The notes: a model not told the origin generated them from the sequence alone. A stretch of DNA of 64,000 bases from Epiperipatus broadwayi (GCA_028023455.1 JAQFVV010006856.1:200501-264500), one strand, 5' to 3'. Numbered from the stretch's first letter, positions 10,740 to 26,196 are shown. Program-made: numbers and translations.

Positions 10740-12395
10740 TTTTTGAAATGGCAAAACATGTGTCTTTTCTATTGATTGATTGGGTGTCATTATTTATGAA
10801 ATATGCCTCTTTTATTTTGTGTCTATGGTCGTTACTCTCTTTGCACACTATTCTGGGGTTGGTGGGTTCAAATCTGTGTCCAGTAGCTTTTTCATGTTCC
10901 ACAAATGCTCATGTAGATTCCCTGTTGTTCAGTGCCCTTTTATACATATATATGTGCTGGGATGCTCTGTTTGTAATGGTAGTTTTTGTTTCCCCATAAT
11001 ATGAAGCTCTGCATCTGTCCTGGGGGCATTGTATCTCGTACACCCCTTGAGATGTTAGTTTGGGATCAAGTTTATCTTTTGAATTGTTTATTAGTCTATT
11101 GGTGTTGGCTGGGGTGCGGAAACCAATAATAAATTTTTTTGATAATGTTTTAGTTAGATGTTTGGCAATGTTGGGTATGTATGATATAGTTATTCGTGGT
11201 TCATTATCTCTGATTCTGCCTTGCTGGTTTATTTCTGCTTGGAACCATGCTATTCTTTTAGTTATGTGTCTATATTTGTAGCCAACAGATATTAGTTCTC
11301 TAATGTATTTTAATATGTTATCCCTGTTGTCTGAATTATATTTACATAAGTAATCATTTCTATGTAGAAACAAATTCAGTCCAGCATATTTATGTGAGTT
11401 GGGAATTATTGCACTCTGATGCATGTATCCTCTAATTTCAAGGGGTTTGATGGTCATGCGGTACATTAATTGTTTATCTTCTCTTTGTATGTCTAGGTCC
11501 AGATATTTTAGATGGTGTTGATCATTTTCCCATGTGGTATTTAGTGTGAGTTTAGACATCAGCTGTAATTCTTTGGTGATTTTTAAGATTGTACTCCTTT
11601 TAGCAGCAATAAGCACGTCATCCACATATCTAAGATATATCATTGTGGGGTTATCTGCTTGTATAATTGGTATTACTTGTTTCTCATGATAGTTTAAGAA
11701 GATGCTGGACATTATGCCACTAATGGCTAGGCCCATTGGCCATCCCTGCTTCATTTTATACCATTTTCCTTCAAAAATAGTGTGAATATTTTCATTCATC
11801 CATTCTAAAAAGGCCACAATAAAGTTAAATTTGCCATCTGGGCATTGTTTATTAATTAATTATGTTTTGACTATGTCTATTGAGTGCTTTCTGTCCACTG
11901 ATCCATGTAGCTTTTTCACAACTAGAGCTGCCATTTCACACTCTTGATCTATTTGTATATCTCGTATTTTGTCCACTAACTCAAATGATAATGCAATAGC
12001 ATAATCACCAAATCCTATAGTGTCAACCAACCAGTGGTTAATTAGTTTTGCAGTTTCTTGGTAGTGCACTCCACCAAAGTCTAACATAAGGTGAAGTGGT
12101 GTTCCTTCCTTGTGAACTTTGGCATTTCTAAACATTCTGGGAGGTGTGGTGGCAGATGATATATATATGGTAATATTCTGCTCTGGTCATGCCTTTGTCC
12201 TTGTGAATCCTGAGTATTGTGGAGATGAATTTATCTCTATTTTGCCTCTTCTTCAAACCTCAAGTTCAGAATTTGGTTCAACATTTTCTCGTGGTATTCT
12301 TCATTGTTCATAATGACAAACCCGTTCCCTTTATCTTCTTTAATGCATTTCAAGTTGTTGGATTCCAAAAATTGTCTGGTTTTAACAATACTTAT
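10740..12395 (-). pseudogene. Penelope-like element: reverse transcriptase with GIY-YIG endonuclease, frameshifted
   Basis: Read from 12395 down. First is a segment with EDKGNGFVIMNNEEYHEKM, typical of the start of Penelope RTs. Next (12135-11860) are FRNAKVHKEGTPLHLM and LHGSVDRKHSIDIV. Then (11817-10909) come MKQGWPMGLAISGIMS and the catalytic YLRYVDDVLIA. The C-terminal endonuclease follows: GVYEIQCPQDRC, then YYGETK, a GIY-YIG domain. After a break near 10909 the end continues in another frame with EAYFINNDTQSINRKD. The enzyme would make single-strand nicks and reverse-transcribe the element RNA. A stop near 11860, the break near 10909 and further stops in the N-terminal part inactivate this copy. 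The characteristic Penelope terminal repeats were not identified. Confidence 0.85.
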
Positions 12396-12690
12396 ATAAT
12401 ATTAATGGATTGCATTGCTGATATGTTTAAAATGTACTTATAGTATTAAGTTTAGAGTATACGAAATAAAGAGTTATTCCATGGCAATGTATCATTTAGG
12501 ATCTTAATGCTATATAAATTGGCCATGTTGATATAGTTATCTAGAGAGGGATAAATGTTTTCCTAAATGAGAGAACAAAATAAAAGATACCATTTTCGAA
12601 AGTGTGTTACAATAGGGGAAATATTAAGATCTATAAGAAGTAGAGAAATCTTTTATTTTATTTTACATTTTATAAAATAATGATATATTT
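12396..12690. other. Spacer, possible Penelope 5' remnant
   Basis: No clear coding frame. It separates the N-terminal end of the Penelope relic from the truncated RTE copy. Confidence 0.4.
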
Positions 12691-12699
12691 AAATTCTAA

Positions 12700-14124
12700 T
12701 TAAAAGAAGCAGGTGAAGAAATAGAAACAATTTTAGCAAAGTTATATACCAAATGTCTAAATGATAAAGATGTACCAGAAGATTGGAAGAATGCAGTAAT
12801 AATATTAATATTTAAAAAAGGTGATAAAGAAGATATTAGAAATTACAGACCTATCAGCCTTTTATCAGTTTTATATAAAATTTTTACCAAGATAATTGCA
12901 ACTCGTCTACAGAGAACTTTGGATTTCCACCAACCAAGAGAACAAGCTGGATTTAAAAGTGGTTTTAGTACAATAGATCATATCCAGGTATTGAGAGAAG
13001 TCTTAGAAAGGACAAATGAATATGAGTTGTCATTATGTTTTGGATTTGTAGATTATGAAAAGGCATTCGATTCTATACACATTTCTTCAGTGATTAAAGC
13101 ATTGGATCATCAAGGTATAGATCCAGGATATTGTCATATTTTAAAGAATATTTATAAAAATGCAACAGCAACAATTAGATTACATAATGATACTGGAAAA
13201 ATCAACATTGAGAAAGGTGTAAGACAAGGTGACTCCATATCTCCAAAACTCTTTACAGCAGTGCTGCAAGAAGTATTTTGTGGATTAAAATGGGAAACTA
13301 AAGGAGTGAAAGTAAATGGAGAGTATTTAAGTCATTTAGATTTTGCAGGTGATGTAATTGTTTTTGAAAATAATGCTTCAGAGCTGCAGGAAATGTTGCA
13401 GGAGTTAGCAGGTGAAATTAGAAAAGTAGGACTAAAGATAAATGTTAAAAAGACTAAAGTAATGTTTAATCGATTTGCTCAAAATATGAAAATAAAGATT
13501 GATTATGAAGAATTAGAAGAAGTTAACAGTTACAAATACCTTGGTCAGATTATTAATACAGATGGAAACATAATGGAGGAAATTAATCATAGAATTAAAC
13601 TTGGTTGGAGTGCTTTTGGTAGAAATAACTTGATACTAAAAGGAAATATGCCTATGTGTTTGAAAAGGATGGTTTTTAACAAATGTGTTTTACCAGTTCT
13701 TACTTATGGATCTGAGACTTGGACACTTAATAGAAGAGCAATACAGAGACTTCAGACCACTCAAAGGAATATAAAGAGATGTATGTTGGGAGTAACAAGA
13801 AGAGATCGAAAACGCAATGTATGAGTAAGACAACAAACAGGTGTTACTGACCTTATTGAAAAAATTAAAAGATTGAAATGGAGTTGGTCTGGACATATTG
13901 CTAGAAGAGATGATAATAGATGGACAATTGAAATTTTAAACTGGATTCCAAGAGATTGTAAAAGACCCAGAAAGAGACCACATGTGAGATGGATGGATGA
14001 AATAAGAAAATGTGCAGGGGTGTTGTGGAGAAGAGAAGCTAAAGATCGGAGAAAATGGATTAAACTTGGAGAGACCTTCATCCTGCAGTGGATTGATAAT
14101 GGTTGATGATGATGATGATGATGA
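12700..14124 (+). mobile_element. RTE/BovB-type LINE, 5'-truncated (copy B)
   Basis: A 5'-truncated copy beginning inside the RT domain (KEAGEEIETI) and ending in a GATGATGATGATGATG tail. It is closely similar to copy A at 3682-6970, so the two come from recent activity of the same family. 5' truncation is the usual outcome of incomplete target-primed reverse transcription. Confidence 0.9.
12702..14106 (+). pseudogene. RTE reverse transcriptase, C-terminal half, two inactivating changes
   Basis: One frame runs from 12702 almost to the end. It carries NYRPISLLS near 12841, FVDYEKAFDSI near 13048, RQGDSISPKLF near 13222 and LDFAGDVIVF near 13336. The last is the palm motif FADD with its first catalytic Asp changed to Gly. 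At 13822-13824 a Trp codon of copy A (TGG in NVWVRE) is TGA. Past that stop the frame continues with SWSGHIARRDD and finishes in ILQWIDNG. Reverse transcriptase activity would be lost from the motif change alone. Confidence 0.9.
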
Positions 14125-14679
14125 GTAACACATCATTGCATCTATCTGCGATTTTTTTTTTATAATAGTGCATATAAGTAAACTCTTTTATTTAGAGAAC
14201 GTTATCAATCAGAGATATTAATAGTTATCTTATACATATTTATTCCATATTTATGCATTTTTATCTTGTTCAATAAAATCATTTAATTGCCGTTTTTAAA
14301 ATAATGACTGCGTTTTATTTATTTATCATATTTTGATTTATTAGCGTAGTCATATAATTTTAACTTCAATCAGCTAATTTTTATTATACTTTTATAAAAT
14401 TGGTTAAGTGAAGATTGTTTACCTTTCACAGCTTTATTTATATGCTAAGAGATAAGAACTAGATAAAAATCACAAAATGCCCATTTGTGTTCAGTCATAT
14501 CCTAAGACACTTTACTATATAAAATGTACAAGTCTTTATGTAATAATAAATTTATTTCACCAGTTCTTAGTAATTAAACAATATAGGTGAAATTATAAAA
14601 TTATAAATTTTAATATTGGCTAATTGCTTTCGGAGCCTGTTTACTCCTTATTCATAACCTTAAAATGTATTCAACTCAT
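14125..14679. other. AT-rich spacer
   Basis: No gene or repeat was recognised. Confidence 0.5.
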
Positions 14680-15090
14680 TGTATGCAAATTTATGCAAAA
14701 CAACTCACACCATCCATTTTTTTTGAAATTGCAAAGCACATGTCTTTTCTATTTATGGCGTTTGTGTCACTAGCAATAAAGTAGGCCTCCTCAATTTTCC
14801 TTTTGACATTGTTTATTTCAGTACACACTATCTCAGCCCTGGAGGGTTCAAATACATGACTGACCACTTTTTGATGATCAACAAATACAGAATTGCCTTC
14901 TTTTTTGTTTAACAATCTGTTATCTGCATATTTATGCTGAGACAATCTGTTACTGACTGTGGTCCAAGTTTTATCTTAATATATTGCACCACATTCTGCT
15001 TTAGGGCATGAAATCTTGTACACCACCTGTGGTAGTGATTCTAGGTTCATTTTATCCTTAGTGTTGTTTATGATGGTTAATGCTCTGAGA
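14680..15090 (-). pseudogene. Second Penelope-like fragment (GIY-YIG C-terminus)
   Basis: The minus-strand frame 14945-14691 contains FVDHQKVVSHVFEPSRA and EAYFIASDTNAINRKDMC. These match the end of the Penelope relic at 10.7 kb (EAYFINNDTQSINRKD). Upstream on the same strand (15090-14946) a degraded GIY-YIG region can be followed, with LSQHKYAD retained at its end. The RT domain is missing. It is a different subfamily from the first copy, judging by the protein differences. Confidence 0.7.
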
Positions 15091-17300
15091 AATAATATAG
15101 TATTATTTTGTCAACTGTAATAATATGCTAGCCACACATATAAAGTTTAAAGGAATTTTTACATACTTATTAACATATAGAATGCCAGAAGGGTTGTATA
15201 AACCCTGAGATTTATTAGAAATATTAATATTTACATGAAATGGTGTAGTAATGAACATGATCCATGTGAAAGTTGTTCTGCTTATAAATTAATTTGTTGT
15301 TTTAAAGGGTTAAGCAAAGATATATGTATTTGTCAGTTGGTGAATAACCAAGTATTGGTATTGTGTATCTAGATCTAATTTAGATTAAGTCTTTGATGCT
15401 TTAGAAAGTAAATCTGTTAATTGGATCTCTCTCACCCTTTAGCATCTTGAACTATTTACAGACACCATATAGTACCCACTTCATTCGATTATACCATTAC
15501 AAAATGGTACCCAAATGCATGGTCTGATGATCATTTTGGGTGCATGAGCTCAAAAATTATTGTTAATTGCATATTCACTTAAAATGATTATATAAACATG
15601 CATGTAATTTTGAAAATTGGAAATTTTGCATATATTTTTGTAATATGACTATAGATGATGATCGTTATTTAAAAAAAAGTAATAATTTATCCTATTTATG
15701 AAAATAGTGGTGTTTATTTTATAGAATATTATAATAATTTCTAAGGTACAATATAAATATAAACATTTCAATTTATTTCAAAATAAATATGTGATGACTA
15801 CACAAATAATTTGTACTATCAGCATATTTGGTAAAAGAATAGTTTGTGGTGATCAGGGATTTGTAGATGTTTTGGAAAGGAATATTTGATGATTTTGTTA
15901 TGTTAATAAAGGTATCCATTATTTTTAGTAGTGTGTATGTATTATAAAAATAATAAATAAAATTTGCTTATCTATGATTATTTTTGATAGAAATAATAAT
16001 AATAGTGTTTAATTTATATACTAATATGGAGGCTACTGACGATGATATGTTGGGAGGGTCCCAAAATGAGCTTACACCTGTTCACATGCAACAAATGCTT
16101 GTATGTTATATCAATTGATGACCAAATTTACCCTGCCTGGCAAATTTTTGAATAGATTCTAGAAATTAATATTTTTACTATGATGCCATGTTTGATTTTT
16201 TTTTGTTCAATTAAATCTTTTTTACGTATATTATAAAATTAATTTATATCCTATATTATAAATATTTAAGCCTTCTAATAATTAAAATTAAAATATATTT
16301 TAACTTAATATTTTAAAATTGTGAAGATAAGCATCTAACTGAAAATCTTACCGACAACAAAGAAACACATTATCATCGGCTTCACGATAAGAAGAATGAA
16401 ATAATAGATATTAAAATTTTATGTTATTAAAAATTATATATTTAGAATTAATTATCATCAAAGAAACAAAAAAAATTTTAAAACTTAATAAATTATTAAT
16501 TGTTATTAAAATATTTCATTTACAGTTTTTACAAAATCGATTTTCTTTTTAGCCTGTAATAACTATTTCCATACCAATTTTTGGTTCTTGTAACATACTT
16601 TCTGTACTTTCTAAGAGAGGTTTTTAAAAAAAATGAAATGTTTTCGAAGACAATCTCCCCCCCCCCCCAGTTATGTAATTTTTGGCTTTATAATAAGTCT
16701 TTTATAAAAATATTGCAACATAATCATTAACAATTACTGAAAATTACATTTTTTATGGTATTTAGCTACAGGGAAAAAGAATCTAAAACATTAACCAATC
16801 ACAAATTGCCACTTTCTTCATAGCTTGGTTAGAACAATAAAATATGCTGCCAATCACAAACAAAGGTTAGTAAGGGTTTGTATACTGCTGACACTTCTTG
16901 AAATTTTTTAAAAATAATACATTAAAAATTGAAGCTTCATAAAAAAAATTGCTGCAGACCATTGCACACCATAATTTAATATATATAATGCTTTAAAACA
17001 ACAAAGAAAAGTAATGATCACAGTGTATTGTTCCATCTAAAAGGTCAAATATGATAGTGCTTTCACAGTTTACTTTTGGGAAGAATTTAAAGAAGTGTCT
17101 TAAGCAAATTCAGATGCTTAGTAAATTTCAAGATTTAAAAGCAGGTTTAACAGAGTATGGAGTAACATGTGATAATAATTTTAAGTTTAACTCAACAAAT
17201 TAATACATCTAAGAGTAAAATGTTTAGGGCATTATAGAATGTAAAAGTTGAGTTTCAAAATCAAGTTGACATGGTACAGAGATATATAGATAAATGTAAG
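15091..17300. other. AT-rich spacer
   Basis: No gene was recognised. It contains a C10 tract near 16660 and a small imperfect hairpin near 15510-15545 built on a GGTACCCAAATGCATG-like arm. Confidence 0.5.
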
Positions 17301-17379
17301 AATAAAGTAGGTAAATAGCAACATTGTAACAATAATAAGATAGATAACTCACAAAAATAAATAAAAAATTTCAGACTAA

Positions 17380-17950
17380 AACAAAAAATGGTAGCAAAAA
17401 AATAGACAAAGTAGTAAAGGCTGATCAAGCACTTATAGAGCAGATAAGTGAAATCAAAGAATTGAAGAGTAAAACTAAGAAAACATCCGAAAAGAGTTAC
17501 ATGAGTTAAAAAGAATCTGTAGTAAAAAGTAAGCTGAAATTAAAAAATTGCAAAAGGAATGTAAAGAGATGCAGTTAGCATATAAAAACATATCAGATAA
17601 GTTAGTTAAAAATATAAAGGAATCAGAAATTAAATACCAACTTTATTGTAATGAAATTAAGAAAGAATTAGAAGAAAATAAAAAATATAAACAGTGTATT
17701 GATGTTGAGATAGCCACAATAGAAGATAAACTATATGAAATAGATAATCATTATGGAAGTACAAAACATGAAACAAAGATTAGAAAATAATAAAGATGTA
17801 AAAGAAGGAATAAATGAACAATTACTTACCCCACAAATTAATACTATTATCTCTAAATATATTGTAACCGTCGGAATTGTTGAATGCTGTATTCCATTTA
17901 AATTGGAGAAAGAAGGCCCAAAATGTTGGTGCCGTTTTGTAACTGATTGA
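17380..17950 (+). pseudogene. Unidentified coiled-coil-like frame
   Basis: Overlapping frames (main one 17548-17790) encode a Lys/Glu-rich stretch with heptad-like spacing, such as ESEIKYQLYCNEIKKELEEN. A second frame at 17753-17950 ends in CWCRFVTD. I recognise no family. A first open reading frame of a decayed retroelement or a chance Lys/Glu-rich frame in AT-rich DNA are both possible. There is no nearby RT to decide. Confidence 0.2.
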
Positions 17951-19840
17951 ATTGATGGATGAAGGTGATGGTTAGGATGATCAATCTGATCTGATAAAAA
18001 AATCTAAAAATCCAATTTAAATTAATCTGGTCTAGCTCAATCGGGTCGCGGTTATGTAATAAACCATCACAAAGCACAAATAATCTCTCTTAAAGTTTAA
18101 TTTACTTAAGTTATAAGTGAAATGGAGGAATAATGAGACTATCTGCTCCAGACATCAACAAATCCATCACAATTACAACATAAATTGCAAAGAGCAGTGA
18201 AACCAACTACTATTGCCCTAAACAATAATATAGGATTAGGCTAACTACTTGATTGGCAATCTAATCAAAATCAAATCCAATTAATAACTAAAACAGATTC
18301 CAATATATATTTTATTAGCCTGTTACTGTTATAGTAATTTAAATCTACTTTATTATTTAAAAATGCTGCCCTTTTAACTTAATGGATAAGCTTCTAAGTA
18401 CCTGTAATAGTACTTTACAAAACATTTGTTTACATATAGACATTATTTAAATATCAAAACAAAATAATACTTGAACCCAAATATATATCTATCTTAATAA
18501 ACGCTAAATAGAAAGATAAACACTCGTGTTAATAAGCGATATACGATTCTTTCTACTTCAATTTCTAATTAATAATTTTCTGTGGGCATCGACTGGTTTT
18601 ATTATAATTTTATAAACACTTTGAAAATTTATGCACTCACTTAAATGTTTAAACAAATTAATATACGTCTATGGTTTACTAAGAAGCTACAAAATACTTT
18701 ATAAATAATTTATAAATATCTTCCAATAAAGTGCTGCTTAATTAGTGCTTCGTTTATGTTTTTAAAATAGAATACTTCACTGGAGTTTAATATCAACACT
18801 CTATTAGCTCATCTCTAAATCTACAATGTCCAACCACATTACATAAAAGACATATCGAGCTTCTATTGGATGTTTATTCACCTGTGAGTATTAATACAAT
18901 CTGTTTGAAATTTTAAACAATTGAATAAAAATTGACGGGCAACAATTGAAACATATGATTATAATTAATATTTATACAAATCAAAATAATATTCAATTAA
19001 ATCGGTCGATGAAGTTTATTCTCTTCATTTTATAGGAGTTTAAGAAAAATATCCAAGACGAATTATTCTGAACCAAACGATAAAGTATGATCTATTTAGA
19101 TTTTTATGACGGAATCAGACAAACATGAAATGATTGACTTTGTAATATTAACTAAGATAAATGAGAATATGTATATATAATATTCGAATGCAAATATAAA
19201 TATAAAATTCATATGGAAACAAAATAAAATACTAATAAGCAAAACATACCTTATCTTATATTCCAATTCGCTTGCCAAGCTGAGTTTGAATCTTGTTACT
19301 TAAATAGCTACACCGTCTTATATAATCCAAATAAAACAAAATAATTAACCTAGTCTTAATATTTAAATTAACTCAATTTATTAGATTATAGAAAAGAAAA
19401 TTGACAATATTAATGATAAAATACATCGGAAATGACCCTATATTTTAGATTGGTTGACTAAATAAAAATGATCAAATTGCTATGTGTATCTCTGAATATG
19501 TTGCAATAACAATTACGACAAAAAAAAAATGAATGAGTAAATGACGGGAAAGGCTTTTGGATATTTTACTAAAAAAAAAATTTACATATAACCGATACCA
19601 AAAAAAATGTGAAATAGGAGGGTATCAAAATCTATTTGTTTATCAAAATAATAACGGATAAATGAATATGAAATAATAAATATATTTGAGTCTTTCCGAT
19701 CATCTTCATTTAATAAATTATATTACTTTTAGAGATAATAAAAAAAAAAAAATCATTCCCTTTTATTACATATAAAAAAAATTAATACACGCACATTTTA
19801 TATAAAAAAAAATCATACCATATATATATGAGTCTGTTCG
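17951..19840. other. AT-rich spacer
   Basis: No gene, RNA or clear repeat was recognised. Confidence 0.5.
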
Positions 19841-19849
19841 TTCACTATT

Positions 19850-20450
19850 TATTGGCCCATTGATTGACTTCAGTTCTTATGGTGTAAAGAGAAGTTTCTT
19901 TGTCAGAAATAATAATCGCAAACTTTATAAGGCTTCACTAAAAGTTTTCTTTTCCGTCCGAAGAGGTGAGTGCACTTTGATTATCCCTTTTATGATGTGA
20001 ATTGATCCAGTGGGTTCCTGTTCCTTTAATCGTGAGACGATGTTTACGCAAATCCATTTTTTTTTTTTTATAAAGCATTTTCCTTTACCTCATAGGTTTT
20101 TTTTTTTTTTTTTACTTTGCTGCCGCTTTCCCTGGAAACTTTTCGCAACTGCCCGCTAAATGATTGAACGGGCAGATAATTCCACTATTTTTCCATGTTT
20201 TATGGTTTTACACACAAAAAAAAAATATTGAAAAAACTTTATTTGTTAAGACAGAAAATATGTCTGTCCTTGACTATAGCAAAATGGTGAAGAAGATCCT
20301 GTTATATTCTGTCGCGTCTTTTTTTATATGTTCTCTTTCTGATGTTTTTCGTATCTTGACGACCATTCAATATTACTCAATTAAAAACTCAATTCTATCA
20401 ATTTTCTTATAGTGGTTTTCGTGCGGTTTTGGGGTAAGTTCGGAGAAAAA
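19850..20450 (+). promoter_or_regulatory. Possible promoter and first exon region of a host gene (CpG-richer)
   Basis: This stretch is visibly richer in G+C and CpG than its surroundings (for example GTCCGAAGAG, GCTGCCGC, GCCCGCTAAATG). It contains splice-donor-like sites: GAAGAG/GTGAGT at 19959-19970 and GGG/GTAAGT near 20430. An ATG in good context at 20285 opens MVKKILLYSVASFFICS, which looks like a signal peptide, but the frame stops at 20412 before the second donor. All this is suggestive only. No downstream exon was identified. Confidence 0.2.
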
Positions 20451-20778
20451 GATACATGAAAATTAAATCCAAATTCGATTACAATTTTTTTATTATTTAC
20501 AAACTAAAATACAAAATTGATATAATAACCTTTTAAATTATTGATAAACATCAATAATTTACACATATCTATATTTTTTTAATAATAATATTTTTTTTAA
20601 AATTAATTTATAAACAAATATACACAACATAAAAACATTGAACTGTATATAATAATGTTACTATGGTGACTGCATTCATATATGAAATATATAAAATAAT
20701 ATCGATCCTATTTAGTTAAACTTATATTGTACTGAATTGTTTATTTTTTTTTTTTTATATATATATCTGGATCATCAA

Positions 20779-20838
20779 TTTGAACATTCACAATATATAA
20801 ATTAAAATTTTTAGAGGGGAATATTGTGAATGTTCAAA
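20779..20838. repeat. Short hairpin with 18-bp perfect arms
   Basis: TTTGAACATTCACAATAT at 20779-20796 is exactly inverted at 20821-20838, with a 24-nt loop. It could be the trace of a small fold-back element. Confidence 0.8.
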
Positions 20839-21620
20839 TGAATATTTACAGTTTGGAAGAATTATTCTCATTGAATAAAATGAATGAGAGAGAGAAAAAA
20901 AACTTACTATTACCAGTATTAGACTATATGAATCCACCAGACATTGGTGGCAATCTGTATTTGAAAACCTAATACTTACGGAGATTTCAAATATTGTCAT
21001 CTCACTAGTTTTTAGAATGTAGAAAGACAAGATAATATCAAGTATCAAGTGATACAAGAAAAATATACTGCTAGTAAGGGGAAATGTTCACAATTTTTCA
21101 GAAAGGAAGTTGCTAAGTTGCAAACTTTGACTGTTCATTTTTTATTTGAAATATCAGATTACTAAACATTTAGAGAGAAATTTCCCAAAACACATCATAC
21201 AAATCTTAATTGCAGCAGATAGAAAAAGTATAGAGGAGGTATCAAAAATACTTGAAGCTATAGAAATAAGTAAATAAGTAGTGAGGGAAATTATAGACCA
21301 AGAAGAAAAAAATCCTCAATATGTGATGTCTAACATTAATATGTTGAATAAAAAAGAAATATATAGAAATAGTCATAAACCTATAAATAATTGTGATAGA
21401 AGAAAATCACCTTTAAGAGATAATTTGCCCAAAGGTAATAATGATAGTTTAAAGAAGATGAAAAAATATACTGATTCTATGGGTTATTCCATAGAAAATT
21501 TGAGAGCTAATCCTATAAAAAATATTAAGAGCTAGATCTAAAGTATATCAACCAGATTAGAAATAATTCAAGTCTTGTAGGAAAAAATAATAATATATTA
21601 AATAAATAACAGGTGTAATG
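20839..21620 (+). pseudogene. Possible degraded gag-like frame
   Basis: Plus-strand frames show LEELFSLNKMNERE near 20853, then a segment like IEEVSKILEAIEISK near 21226, and an open part at 21281-21535 rich in Lys and Asn (NNCDRRKSPLRDN). The arrangement is faintly reminiscent of a retroelement gag, but no zinc knuckle or protease is visible. I could not assign it, and chance is not excluded. Confidence 0.15.
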
Positions 21621-21846
21621 AAGGAAACAATAATTTGTAGTATAATTTAATAAAGATGTCAAATGTAAAGATCCATTGTATATTATGGTACCAATTTATC
21701 ATAATTAATTGTATTATTTTTTTTAATACAAGTATATATAATATATGTGGGATTCGAACTCAGACTTTCACATGACCCACAATTCTCAGTGCCATCTTAT
21801 ATTGCTGAACCATCTGATCACACACATGTTGAAAAGATAAATAATC

Positions 21847-21890
21847 ACCAATATATGTATTTCATGCTAAACCAGCACTCATCAGTTGGT
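21847..21890 (-). ncRNA. Type I hammerhead ribozyme, intact core
   Basis: On the minus strand CUGAUGA is at 21885-21879. Stem II is GUGCUGGUUUAGCAU, with a G-U pair at its base. GAAA is at 21863-21860, and helix III is formed by AUACAUAU. The AUA cleavage site has A17 at 21852. Stem I pairs ACCAA (21890-21886) with UUGGU (21851-21847). Confidence 0.85.
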
Positions 21891-21925
21891 CCAGATTACC
21901 ATCTCCACACACATGTATAATCTGG

Positions 21926-21969
21926 ACCAACTGATGAGTGTTGGTTTAGCACGAAATACGTATATTGGT
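21926..21969 (+). ncRNA. Type I hammerhead ribozyme, intact core
   Basis: CUGAUGA is at 21931-21937, stem II GUGUUGGUUUAGCAC at 21938-21952 (five pairs including one G-U) and GAAA at 21953-21956. The self-complementary AUACGUAU of helix III is at 21956-21963, A17 at 21964. Stem I pairs ACCAA (21926-21930) with UUGGU (21965-21969). Every conserved hammerhead position is present. This is the cleanest copy in the window, with the copy at 2848-2891. Confidence 0.88.
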
Positions 21970-22085
21970 GATTATTTATCTTTTCAACATGTGAGTGATT
22001 AGGTGGGTCAGCAATATAAGATGGTATTGAGAGTTGTGTGTGGGTCGTGTGAAAGTCTGAGTTGGAATCCTGCACATATTACATA

Positions 22086-22686
22086 TATAAATGCAGGTGT
22101 TAAGCATGTACAATGTATTACAAATATATATTTAAAAGGAATTGTATTAAAAACAGTTCCTTTCCCTGCTTTAAAAAACTTTTAATTGCTGAAGTCGTTA
22201 TTAGTGTTAAAAGTCATTATATATGTAATTATGAGTCCAAAAGTCCTTTTAAATATTTTATAAAAATTTAAGGAAATGTAAATATGAAAACAATTTTTTT
22301 TTAATTATTTATAACAGAAAAAGGTTGTGATAATTTGTTAATAATATTTATTGGGAGTTATTATTCTCATTATTATTTAATTTAAACTAAAATTTGCTTA
22401 CTTGTCTTATCATACATATTATCTGTGAAAGTAATTGCTGTGTAAATATTTGAAAATATTAGCAATAAAAGCTTATACATATGATTAATAAAATATAAAT
22501 ATAAAAGTCTATAATGTACTGAGTGAATTAAGCATATTATCTTATTTAAAACATATATTAATTTTAGGATTGTTTACAACTATAGAAATAGTTTATTGAA
22601 CATTATACATCAATAACTGTCAACTAAACTATAAATTGTTTGATAAAGAATACTTATTTATTTAAATAATATATTGTTTTATTTTG
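22086..22686. other. AT-rich spacer
   Basis: No gene or known repeat was recognised. Confidence 0.5.
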
Positions 22687-22688
22687 TA

Positions 22689-22769
<81 letters not shown>

Positions 22770-22770
22770 T
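22687..22770. repeat. TTA microsatellite
   Basis: About 28 TTA units directly abut the truncated 5' end of the Jockey-group LINE that follows. Confidence 0.97.
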
Positions 22771-22771
22771 T

Positions 22772-26190
<3,419 letters not shown>

Positions 26191-26196
26191 ATAAAA

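Larger units (their letters stand above)
21745..22085. repeat. Head-to-head pair of hammerhead-bearing repeats
   Basis: Two inverted arms of about 165 bp (21745-21905 minus, 21912-22085 plus) meet at a short centre near 21906-21912. Each arm has, from the centre outward, GTCCAGATTA or its copy, a hammerhead, the segment TTATCTTTTCAACATG, and a tRNA-like end. The left arm keeps a near-perfect B box on the minus strand (GAGTTCGAATCC, 21749-21760), and the right has GTTGGAATCC (22061-22070). There is no coding sequence. The unit body seen in the 2.7-7.2 kb array is missing, so each arm is about a third of a unit. Confidence 0.85.

Noticed and set aside
10748-11281. Plus-strand frames over the Penelope relic
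   Set aside because: They are antisense shadows of the minus-strand RT and GIY-YIG frames, which carry recognisable motifs.
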